A stretch of 64,000 bases of DNA from NCBI GenBank assembly GCA_018398765.1, contig JAHBMJ010001328.1, positions 27,501 through 91,500 of the forward strand, given 5' to 3'. The notes beneath the pieces are model-generated. The model saw only the letters and a list, made by a program, of their open reading frames with translations. It had not been told where the DNA came from and did no database searches. The translations under genes and the position numbers were made by a program. This document shows, piece after piece, positions 1 to 11,736 of this stretch. The stretch is from Chromera velia. Taxonomy: Eukaryota > Sar > Chromeraceae. Position 1 is the stretch's first letter. Each line of letters begins with the position of its first letter.

Positions 1-1859
1 CTTCTATGTGATGGAAATTCTCCTCTTCTGGATCAGCATCCGTGCACGCACATCTCCCCAGAACACCGAGTTAGTCTTACTGCTGACCACGCACATCCCC
101 TCAGATTTCTTTCCATAGACCTTGATTCGTTTTTTTGGGTGTTCTATGCAGACATGACGGTGTCTCCGCACGACGATATGTTCTCGATGGGTCTCGAGAT
201 CTGGAACCTCCTTTTCGGCCGCTCTCTGTTGGCCTTCCGCTGGGACCTGCAGACCATCCCCTGCAGAAAGTCTGCAGCTCCCCTCGCTGCTCTCCTGTGG
301 TGTCGCGTTTTTGGCCTTGTGTTTTCAGATCTTCTCTCCTGGCAGCAGGAGGCGCTGCGCAAAGTCGTCGCTGAGACTGAGGGAGTGGTCGGTCTCCTCC
401 GGTTGAATGAGAACGCAACGGAGGGAGAGGTAGAGGCAGCAGTCTTTCTGGAGTCGTCTGATGGGTCCATCGACTTCAATGCCGATGCCTGCATTGCCCT
501 CGCCCTCGACCAGCCCATCCCCTCTCCGCCCACAGTGCGCTTTCGGTGTACGTGCGACTGCACGCAACCGGGGGAAACCGTTTTTGTTGCTGGCAGCAGC
601 GAGTTCCTTGGTAGCTGGGACCCCGACCGCAGCCTCCCTCTGAGCACTTCAGTTTCTGAATTTCCCATGTGGTCTTCCCCCCCTCTCTCTCATAAACCGT
701 CGACAGGGTCGCGCGTTGAGTTTAAATTAATTGTCAAAGGCGAAAGGTCTTCAGAGGTCAGGTGGGAGCCCGTGGAAAGCAACCGTGTCTTTCGTCTGGT
801 GTACGGGAAGGACATCGAGGTCGAGGCGAGCTGGGGAGAGATAACTCAGAAAGTCACCGAAGCCAGCCGCCCAATTCCCCTGACTGCTGCTGCTGCTGCA
901 GCCGCTGCTCCTTCCTGTCTGTCCTCCAGCAGCAGCAGCAGCAGCACTGCGGCAGGCCCTCTGAGTGTCTCTGAAGCCCTATCGTCAACCGCAGTCTCCG
1001 TGATTGGAGGGGGAAGTTCAAAGAAGGGAGACAGGGCTGCCAGTGGCGGTTCGGGGGGTCTGACGAGAGGAGGGGAGTCCGACTGTCACGCCGCGCTCGC
1101 TGCGTGGGAGAAGGTTGAGAGGGGTGTGAAAGCGTCCAGTAAACGCTCGTTCGAAAGTGAGCTCCGTCGATTTGCTCTGACCATGGCGGCCTTCGCGAAG
1201 AAGATGCAGGACGGCTCCGAGTCAGGGGGGGGAGCGGCAGCCGCGGCTCTTCGAAACGACAGAGTGCTGAGAGAGGGCCACCTCCTCGGGTCCGCAGCGA
1301 GGGCTCTGATCAAACAAGAGGTGCGGGGCTTCGCGGAGAATGTATTGCTCCCCTTCATCCATCCGACGGGGCGCTGGGCTCATGCGCAGAGGGGGGAGAC
1401 AGGGGGACACGAGCTTGTCCGCGCTCTGCTCTTCTTGGAAGCACTGCGGGCCCGGCTACCTGCTGACGTATCCAAGTTCAAGCGGCAGGTAAACCTCATA
1501 AGAGACGACGCACCAGGGAATATCTTCAGGGTCAGCCGGATCATGGCGGACCATGCAGAAGCGTCTCCAGTACGCCATGCAGTGAAATTTCGCATTTTCA
1601 TGAGTTCGACAGCTGGGCTGAATTCCTGCATTGATTGAATCGTGCGGCCATACAGTCTACTCTGTTTATGCCCATTGGTTTGTGCATGTTTCTGCCTTGT
1701 GCTCGGCCTCTGTGAAAGTCGTGGAATGTCACCTGTTGCCCCTCTTTGATCCATGAAAAGAAACAATCAACACATCTCTGTTTCCATCATGCGAATTATC
1801 AATCAATCATTCTGTGTTGTGTGCAGGTGGTCGGATACCACTCAATCGCTCCTCTGTGA
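1..1859 (+). CDS. CBM20 starch-binding protein with kinase-like segment, 5' truncated
   Basis: The frame is open from base 1. Bases about 530-830 encode a CBM20 domain: a start like V-F-x-C, then GETVFVAGS, LGSWDP, a FPMW tryptophan, VEFKLIV, and VRWEPVESNR, the usual order of this alpha-glucan-binding fold. Upstream, bases about 152-240 encode TVSPHDDMFSMGLEIW, which resembles kinase subdomain IX (D-x-F-S-x-G), so the protein may be a kinase fused to CBM20; the kinase core lies outside the window. Ala and Ser runs and a basic region follow. An acceptor at 151 (TTCTATGCAG) suggests the exon starts at 152, and bases 270-328 could be a short intron. A phase-0 donor after 1488 and an acceptor ending at 1826 give a short last exon, 1827-1859. 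Unspliced, the frame stops at 1638 with a tail that looks non-coding. CBM20 is secure; the kinase link is tentative. Confidence 0.7.
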
Positions 1860-3720
1860 TCGGGGGGCAATCAAGGGTTGAAAAGTTTGCGAGCGCGAAT
1901 TAAGAAGGGGGAAAGTTCGTCATGGTTGGTGTTTTTTGCTCGCCAAGTCATTCAAATTGGAATCTGGTAGATGAATGTATGTGACCGTTGTGTCCTCACA
2001 GATGAAACTGAAAATTGAGTTTCTGTAATCGTAGTTAACAAACAGCTTGAGTTTGTGAACTATCTTGATCCATCTTGCCTCTTTGCGTCTTGTGTCAACG
2101 CGGCGCCCGCGAACAAAGAATTGAAAGTCCTGTGTGCCGCACAGTGTGCGTGCACAGTGAGCCTGATATGTTTCTCAAGCATGCACTCATTTGGTAGATA
2201 GCGCTCGGCTAGTCTGGTCTTGTATTTAACTTCATCTGTGAGCGGCTGTACGTGCTGCAGCTGCACATCTGGGGTACGTCATGTGCCTTCTCGATCTGGG
2301 TGCATGTATGTGCATGATGTGTCCTTGTGGGTCCTTTTTACAGTGGGAGAGATCTGCTGACAAGCAACTCTTGCATGCATACGATGTATGCCTAAATGTA
2401 TGTTTTGAGCCATAATTAAGTGATTTATTAAAATTTAAGCAATCATCACATCAGCCAATGTCAAATTGAAGTTTAGAATAATATTTATGATCTTAATTTT
2501 GGTTTTTTTTTGTTTATTTTAAATTTAATCATTTATTATATATATTCTATAGTTATTATTTAATTTTTTAAAATTTATTTTTCTGAGTGAGATTTATATA
2601 CAAAAAAACTATTCAAAAAATGATTGATTGATTGATTGATATGTTCCGCCCAAGGATTTTTAAATTGATTAATTGTAAATTATAAGAACCGATCTAGGGA
2701 CCTATACGTAGATCATAGAGTAGAAGAAATACTAAGTTTTAGGTGAAGCTTAGTAGAGGTATAAAGCCGGATCGATTTAATACTAAAAGCTAGTTAGGTC
2801 TAATACAAGCAAATACAAGCAGAAGTTGCAGAACGGTCGATTCAATCATTTTTTTTTTTTAGGGTCCAATTTAGGGAGGCATATTTATTATTAACCACGT
2901 AACTAGCCGCGGAAATCCTAGTGGTTAGCACAGTTCTCAGATTATTACAGAGAGGAGACGTGCACAGATGTTGCCTGTTATGGTGAAAAGGTAAGCCTGA
3001 AAAAGCGGTGCCTTAATTAGCTCTCAGCTGCTCTCTAGTTAGCTCTTTGACAGACTTCTATATTTCTAAGAGCCCATAAGGATGTATCTGAGGCTGATTG
3101 AAGCCTAATTCTGAACCCTATAATTTTCGTAGGTCTAACGGAATACTATGATTTCATATTAATTTGGAAGCAAATCAGTTTCACGGCAACTTTTAGGAGA
3201 ACGACCACCTATAGCCACCTAGACAGCGACAGCTAGTGCTCTACGTAGAACACCAGTTAAATCACTGTCACTATCACCAACTTCGTGGTCCTTAGTGACT
3301 TCCATTCTACCTACGGTAATCTCTAGGGTAATTTTTCAAAACGAATATATAAGTTAGTTCACACAAAAATATTTTATATGTTTATTGTTTCTACTATCTT
3401 TTATCTGTATTCTTTTATCGATCGATCGATAATCTGACGGTGCAAGTCGAGGCCCGGCAGTGCCACAGTGGACCGCGGGGCAACTTGAACCCGGAACATA
3501 AATCCTATCCTTCTAATAATTTTTTTTTCTATATTTTACTAGGAGGAGGAGGAGGAGGACCTCAAAGAAACCATATATAGTTGTTTACCAATAGTATGAG
3601 TTAGTCTATATATAGGAGTTAGTACTTTATTGCACTAGTCTAGTAACTAGTGCGCTAAGCATATATTGCATATTGAGCCTGAGCTAGGTACTATTACTCG
3701 TGCCCAACCATGTCATATTA
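1860..3720. other. AT-rich spacer, no gene seen
   Basis: This stretch follows the CBM20 gene and begins with its probable 3' UTR. From about 2400 it is strongly AT-rich with short GATT and TCGATCGA repeats. A tRNA-like string near 2925 (AGTGGTTAGCACAG) lacks a convincing T arm. I see no splice-bounded coding exon. Confidence 0.5.
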
Positions 3721-6700
3721 CACATTCAGAGAGCTGCCGTCTGAGCCGGACCTGGAGCCGGACAAACTTTTGAGAAAGAGAATCCAACATCATTGACGTG
3801 AAGACGTCATGCAAAACAAGTCTTAAGACACAAACCATCCCCAAAAGAGAGTATACAACTGTATGCCCAAGGTGCACCACTCGACCCGACGACTTGTCCG
3901 GCGAACAAAAGAAGGGCGTGATTCATAAATCACGATGTTCAACGAAAAAAGGGTTTAAGGGTTCTTCAACGAGCGAATTGATTCTGCAGGCCAATTCGTT
4001 GCAATGCAAATGAAAATCGTTCCAGTCGACATGGGGAGGCGGAAGGGAAGCTTTTGGAGACAGATGCCGATCGACGAAAAAAGGAAAGAGCTTTCCAGCC
4101 GCTTTCTTTCGAATGTATTAATATATGTTCTCCAACCACTAGTTTGAGGCAGCGCTTGCAACCAAGACAAGTCGATAAATCAAAACCGACTTAAATTCAG
4201 GTACCAGATTACCGAAAGAATAGAGGATCGACGCATCGATAATAAAATGAATTGACGGAAAAAAAGGACCGCCGGAGCTGACGGTCGTTTCTCTGCCCCC
4301 CCCCTTTCCCCCCAAGGAGTGACTCACCGAGTGATGGGCAACCGGAAGAAAGGAAGGAAGAGAAGCACGGGAGCCCTCTCCCTCCATACCCATCTCTCTA
4401 ATTTCCTCTCGGAGGAAAAATTGGGAAGCAAATTCAAGACGAAAACATGCAGACATATGGACCGAAACCACAACGACGAAAGACAGGGGAAAAAGGGCAA
4501 GCAAGCGAGCAAGAAAGAAAGAAGAAAATCATGCGACAGATATGAGGAGGTCCCCATCCCGCCCCGACTTCACCCGCCAAGCTCGCAACTGCGGCCCGCA
4601 GTCGACGGTGTCAACTGCCTTGATTCCTCCCTCTCTGCGTGTTTGCCCAAATCAACGCTCTCTCTCTCTGTGTGTGTCTCTGTCACCCCCTCACTGAATG
4701 AATGCATGAGGTGAGTGAGAGAGAAGGCCCCCAGAAGGGTCCTGGACGGATCGAGATTCAAGAGGAAGAGGCTGAAAAGACGTTTTTTATCCAAGGCAAT
4801 AGACCGGCCGAAACGTAGTGAAGACCGCATGCGGATCCGCTGTCGCTTGGACAGCGGCGAGAAAAGCCTGACTGACCGGTTTCAGGCAGGGGGTGGAAAG
4901 AAAAAAGGGGCACACTCGGGCAAGGAAGCGAATTAAGTGTGACAGCTCTTCTATGTGTCGCCCTGTAATTTCAGAGCGGTCAAGGAAAGACGGAAGAAGT
5001 GAAAGTTGGAGACAGGCCAACCTACTGGAAAGCCTTTTCGTTCATGAAAGAAGAGAGAAAGAGTGTGGGAAACGAAGTGAAAGAGAGAGGGAAAAGGAAA
5101 AAAAACACGCAGTCCTGTACGCGCTTTTACGGAAAGAACTTTTTCCCAATCTGTTTGAAGAAAAAATCAACGAATCAAAGGACGTAGCTGCAACTTCATT
5201 CCTCCCTCGACTAACCTCAACGAAAAAGCCGTTGCATGCCCATCTGGACAGACTAGATGGTTTTTCTCCCCTGTCGTGTCATCTTTTTTCCCCTGAAAAA
5301 GATCGATCGACAAAGGTGATCCAACCAATCAACGAAACGTTCAGAAGCTCATTATGGGGAGGCCCCCACAAAAAGACAGAAAAAAGAACGGGTGAATTAA
5401 TGCATCAGATCAGATATGCAAGTGAGACCTCGACAGCTGTACAGTCAAGACATCCAGTGGAGAGGCGCCTGCATGTTCGCAGACAGGGTTGTCTTCAGAG
5501 GTTGGCGAACGTGAAAAGAGGATGCGTGGGGGCAGGCTTTCCTGGAAAAGAATCTCTGAATTCTGCAGCTCGCCATGCAGCCAGGTAAAGTAACACATGC
5601 TCATGGCATGCACGGCCGACTTAGAGAGGGGAAGGCAGAAAGAAAGGCGCCCCACCACACAGGGTCTCTTACGAGGCTGCTTGAGCCTCAGGTGGTGTCG
5701 TCACAGAGGAAGAGAGAGAGAGAGAGCTCGAGAGGCCCCTCCTTCTCTCTCTTCTTCGTCTCCTCACAGGAAGAGAGGGCCTGCCATTCAGTGCACTCCC
5801 TTCCATCTTCCTTCCTTTCATCTTCCTTCACATTCCCTCCCTTCAGACCGTCGTCTCTATTCACACAACATCATCGTGCAACGCAAAGCTTCGTGAAAGC
5901 AGCCCTCTTGATCGAGGCTTTGAATGAACCAGGCAAGCAGGGGACAAACATGGGAGCTGGCAAGGAAAAAAAGACCGGCCGGTATGTCACGGTGGTCTAA
6001 CGGCACTATTTACAAATTTGTGTCCGAATTGCCCAAAAAGAAACTGCGCTTCCTCATGCAATGAGTCCCTTTTGGTCTTCATCTTAAAACGGAGAGGAGA
6101 AGAACATTCATTCATCGGAAAATGCCAAGGTTTGACAAATAGAAACAGCGGTTCTTTGCTTGCAAGAGGGGGGTGAAGAAATCGAGGAGGGGACAATGAA
6201 GACAGAAGCACAAGCACAAGCACATGCGTTCAAGTCAAGTAATCATGACATGCATGCAGCAGCACTTCTTGATGTGAAACGAACCAACGAGCCAATTAAA
6301 CAAACAACGAAGGCGCAGGAAGAAGATCGGATCGACTCAGGAGAGTCCACACACACATGCTCTAACATGCATGCATTCCGCCCTTTTGTCTGTTTTCCTC
6401 TCTTTTTCCTTTAATTCCCTCCCACCACTCTCCACGGGTCCATCCAGTCGATCGATCAGTCCCTTCGACCGACCGGCCAACTTGGAGAACTGATCCATCC
6501 AAGCAGCACTATGGCTGCTGTCAAGAGCCATGCATCAAAGGCATACACACAAAGTGATTTTGATTTTGACCGTCTCCCTCTGGTGTTGCAAGCAAGCCAG
6601 GGGCCCTCCCTGACATGCAGATGAAGACAGACAGGCAGACAGACGATGAATGCTCAATGCTCTACAAATACACTGCAGAAGCATACCCTTCACCCATCCA

Positions 6701-9700
6701 CACGGCGATCAATCCAGACATGAGAAGAGAAGAGAGAGAGAGGGGCAAAGCTGGGGGGACCGATCCTTCCTTTTTTCCTTCTTGTCATCTTTCCTTCGTG
6801 TCTCTTTCATCTCGACTGTCCTGCCGCTCCTTCTCAGTTGCAGCGGAACGGAAGGGCGCAAGGCAGCCAGAGAGACGGACCGGAACCGCAGAGAGAAGAC
6901 AAAAGAGAACAGAATGAAGAGAGAGGGACATGCAGCTTTGCTGACGCCCTGCAGAGAAGAAGGCGAAAGAAGAGAGCGAGAAAGTAATTCTGACAGTCAC
7001 TACATAGAGGCACCAAGACAGCACAGCCACCCTGCCTGCCTGCCTGCCTGCCTGTCAACTCACCTCACTTCATTCAATTCAAGCCGCTCTCACACCAGGG
7101 GGGTGATTCTTTCGTGGAGCTGATTGCGTATCGCTGGAACTTCCCTTTCCCCCCTCCTGGCCCTCATCAGAGATCTGCCTGTCTATATCAATACATCCTT
7201 CCTTCCTTGTCTGTCACAATCAGTCTTGCTGCACAAGAAGGCAGAGAGACAATCAGAATAGGAGGATCTCCCCATGAGTCCTCGCTACCCTCTAATATTT
7301 CACCAAACTATTACTTCGATTGAGCCCTTACAACACCCCCCCTATTGATCCCACGTGCCCGTCCCACTACTGTGCTAATGCCCCTCTGTCTGCCTGCTTC
7401 TGCTGGGCCGGACAGATTCATCGGAAGGAAATGAATTCGAAAAATGGAAAGAAGAAGAATTGAAAGAAAACAGCGCACGCGCGTCCAGTGGGTTGCTCTC
7501 GCAAACGTCTGGCAGTAGGTTAGATAGACAGGCAGAAAGACGGACTGTCAGTCTGTCTGTCTGTCCATTCCATCCAATGAGTGGGTAAACAGGGAGAGAG
7601 AGGAGGTAGGTGGATGAAGGCAAGCTAGGTAGGGGAGGATCGTGATCCATTTCATTGTTTCTCTCTCTCTCTTTCATTCTGCTTCAAGAACGAAGGAGTC
7701 CTGTCACAAAAGCGACGCTCTCTCTTTCAGATCGCCCCCTTCCCCCTTCTTCTGATCATCACCGCCTCGCTCCCTCTCTGTACTCCTTCATTCTTTCGGT
7801 CACTCACGAAGTACACGCAAATCCCTCTCTCCTCATGGACTCTCCACTTCTTTGTGGATTCAGGACGCGAACAAGATGTCTATGAAAAATATTGGACCGA
7901 CTATCTGTAAGTAATTGACCTCCAGAGACAAAAAATAGGCCCACTCCAAAAAAGAAGACAACCAGGAAGAAGGCAAAGTTTTTGCCATCCCCCCACATCA
8001 GTCACCGCAAATCACTCGGCTGACTGCTCGAGAATCAAACAGAGAAGAAGATAAAGGAAGCCCACAAAAGAGCCCCCCCCCCCCTCCTTCAATGACGCCT
8101 CCCGAAAATGCGAAGGGTGACGGTTGTGCTCTCCTCTGTCCCCGCACGTGACCTCCTTGATTGATCTCTCTTCTGGCATCCTCCAGAAGAAGGAAGAAAG
8201 GAAGAGAGGTTGACAGGGCAACGAACACCTTCCAAGTGACATGTCGTCCTTTCGTCGTTTCTCCGTTCACCCTTCTTTCGTTCTCATGCGATTCTGCTGG
8301 TCTTTTCCTTTCCCCTTTCCTGGTTGCCCTTTTTTCTCCCTCCCTGCTTCCGTCCTCCCAACAGGAGAAAGAAAATCTGGGAGAGGAGAGAAGAGAAGCC
8401 CCAAGGGATGAAGACGCTCGGGGGAGCAGCGAAAACATCCTGCAGGGGGGAGGGAACGTTTTCTCCGGCAAGAAGGAAGGGGGTGAAGGAGGAGTACCAA
8501 TTTGTCAAACCCATGACGACATGCAAGCACACGCACAGAAATGTACACACACGCATTGTACAAATGATCCAGAAAAATACGAAGAGGGTCACTTGGAAAT
8601 GACAGATACAGAGGAGAGAGAAGGAAGCCGCTTGAAAGGGTAGGGAGACAGAGAAGACTTCATCCTTCTCGGTAAACACACCGAGAGCCAGGCAGGCGGG
8701 GCCGCTTCTACCTCTAACGAGCACCTACCTCCTGAAAGATCCCTTTCTTTTTTTCATTGTCACGCTTCTTTTCTTTTCTTTCCTCAAATAAGTCGTTTCT
8801 TTGTACACGCTTACGCAAACAAGACATGAAGCGAAGGAAGAGCCATGCAGTCAGAGAAACGAGGATAAAGGAAGGGCAAGAAGAGAAGGGGGGAGAGAGA
8901 GAAAGAGAAAGGCAAAGGCTGACTGAGGACGCGGGGAAGATGATACAACTCTCTCTCGATCCCTTCTTTTGACGTCTCCACGTGCTCTTCATTTCATTTC
9001 AGGAAGAAGAAAAGACAGACAGACAATTTATTCATTCATTCAATTTGGCTCCTTCCTTCAACGACTTCCTTCACTCACTCAAGAAATCACGGTTTCTTTT
9101 CTTTTCATCCATAACTCATTGACTGATCCGGTTTCCCCTCTTTTAAAAAGAGAAAGGAGGCTTTCAGTATCAGTCCATGCATTCATGTAACAGTCCCTCC
9201 TCACCTCACGAGATGCCATCCATCTCTCTTTGTGTCGATGGATCAAGAAACGAAGGACACAAACTCAGTTTGTCATCCACGGGCATGCATGCATGCATGT
9301 GCTGTCGTCATCAACTGGTCAGTCAGTCAGTCAAGTTGCCTGCATGCACGCTTCACTGCGGTTTCTTTTCTTTCTTTTTCTTGTACACGCAGTCACTCCA
9401 ACAGGACCGAGGGGGCGGAGACGGAGAAAGAAGAGACCGAACGAACTGTAGGCGAACGTTCCTGCCCTGTCTGTTCTGACACGGACAGGCCACAACCTTC
9501 GAGCAACATCGTGGGTGGACTGGCCATGCAGTGAGGCAGGTAGGTGGGTCGGCAGGCAGGCAGGCAGGCAGAGAGTCAGGCGGGCAGCTTATTTGAAAGA
9601 CAAAGAAAACATCGTGAAAAGCGGTGGCTCTCTGCGAGTCTTTCATCTCTTTCTGCCTTGATCGCTTTCTCTAAGAAAAGTGAACACACGCATTCACTCA

Positions 9701-9990
9701 CTCATACACGCCGACAGCTGGCTCTCGCAGTCCGTCTTCCCTCCCTCCCTCCCACGAACCCTCGGGAGAGACTGAAAAAGAAAACCCAAACCAGTTCATC
9801 TTGTCGGATAGCGAGCTAGGCGTCTCCCGCTCTTCCAGCTACAGCTCTTCCTCGGAGCTCCCTTTTGGATTTTTCCAGAATTTACAAACGAAGAAAGAAA
9901 GAAACACCTGCCTGCCAATCCATGCAGAACAGAAAAAACAAAGCACGTGCACGCAAACAAGTGAGAGAGAAAAAGTGCATGCAGGAGTGA
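3721..9990. other. Long spacer with polypurine and simple repeats, no gene supported
   Basis: About 6.3 kb of GA-, CTTCC- and CTGT-rich DNA with scattered TGCATGC motifs. Open frames of up to about 230 codons exist on both strands (for example 4893-5588 plus), but they are basic low-complexity products of the repeats. They overlap in several frames, carry no domain, and have no consistent splice pattern. The last few hundred bases are probably the 3' UTR of the minus-strand C26 gene that ends at 10001. Confidence 0.5.
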
Positions 9991-10000
9991 GTGAGTAGAG

Positions 10001-10790
10001 TCAGTCCCGTCTGTTTCTGCAAGCCCTCGCAGCAGAAAGGAACGCCTCATACACCCGAAGGTTCCCCGGGTACGCCCCAAGCATTCTCTCGGGGTGGAAC
10101 TGGAGACCCACAATGAAGTGGTGCTCAGGCACACCGCGCTCGGCCCCTCCATGAGTGTCTACTGCAGTAGAAGCAGTGGCACGTCGGGACTCCCCGCCGG
10201 CCGTCCCTGTTGCCGCCTCACTCACAAACTCGCCCTCCCGCAGACTGCTTGCGCGACTCTGCACGCACACGCACAGAACAGAGACACAAACTGAGACTGT
10301 CGAAGAAAGGCACCGAGACAGTCCGAAAACCTTCGAAGGAATCCAAGAGAGGATGCTGAGGGCAATGGCGAAGAGAAAAACAAATGAGCACATTCAACAA
10401 CGCAATATGCATTTGCTTGCTATGAAAAAGCGCTGCAACTGCCTGACTGACCACTGACGCCACGGAGCTGCTGGTGCTGTCTGACTCCTTCCCTGCCCCC
10501 TCCAGCAGAGCCTCCACTGCCTGCGGCGCCGCATCTCCTGTGTCGTACATCACGGTTTCCATCTGTGCCATCAGTGTGGGGGGTGTCTTTTCAGAGTGAG
10601 GGAGGGGAGAGGGCATGTAGAACCCCTCCACCAGGCCGTCGGGAGAGAAGGCCATCGGACGAAGCGCAGGTGCCAGCTTCCGAACACCCTGGTGGTGGTA
10701 GCTGCAGTCAAATAGATGAGGACAACAAGGCAAGAAGAGGAAGGGAGGAGTAAAAGAAAGCAGAACGGAGGGCAAGCACGCACGCGCGCG

Positions 10791-10832
<42 letters not shown>

Positions 10833-11703
10833 AAGAAGCAAAAGGACAGCAGAGAAAGCCGCTACATGCACGGTCATTCCCGTCTCCCGCAGACTCGCAC
10901 CTGTTCACAGAGATTTCCCCCACGATCTCGTACTCTCGGTGTGCCTCCGCCTTCCCACAGTCTCCCTTTCCAGGCTCTGCCATCTCCATCACTACCTTCC
11001 CCCCCTCCCCATGCCCACCCTCACCCCCCCCTGCCCCCCTGCAGCTGCCCGGACCCCCCGATCCCCCCTCCTCTACCATCTTTCCCTTCACCTTCCCTCC
11101 ACCGCACTCCTCGGTGTACCACTCAGCAAGAGGGGTCTCCCGCACGATCTCAACAGGGTGACGGTAGGTGTCATAGTTCTCGTAGTCGATGTGGGGAATC
11201 GCGTTCGGCACCTGCATGACCGTTAGACAGAAATTAAGAGTGAGGCACAAAGTTTTAGATCAGTCAGGCAAAAATCAAGCGACTCAAGACCGTCTCCCAA
11301 GCGACTCGTGCGCGAACATCGGAGCAGTCTGAAGGGAACGCAAAAAGAAGTACAAGAGTCACACAGAAATTCGTACCCCTCCCCCAAACTTCCCCGGCCT
11401 CTCTTCCCTTCACTTCCTGTCTCCAATACCACCCCCAAACGAACCCACCCAGCCTCCTACCTGTGAGACAACATCGAAGTACAGCGTTCCCCCACATGCA
11501 ACGTTGAGCATCTGGGAGCCTCTGCAGATGCCCAGATAGGGAATCTGGTGCTTTAGGCACAGCTGCAGAAGGGTCCACTCCAGCTGGTCCTTCGAGGTGT
11601 CGTGTGTCGTGTCACTCGCTGCAGGCAGGCAGGCAGTCAGAGATCTGATTGATTTAAGGACCCACCTAGGAGATCTCTCGAATGATGGATGTGCACAAGA
11701 AGC

Positions 11704-11736
<33 letters not shown>

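Noticed and set aside
2920-2990. tRNA-like string AGTGGTTAGCACAG
   Set aside because: The D-arm resemblance is not followed by a T arm with a GTTCRA box or by an acceptor stem.
4893-5588. 231-codon basic frame
   Set aside because: Low-complexity Lys/Arg/Glu-rich sequence in GA-rich DNA; no domain, no flanking exons, and it overlaps other open frames.
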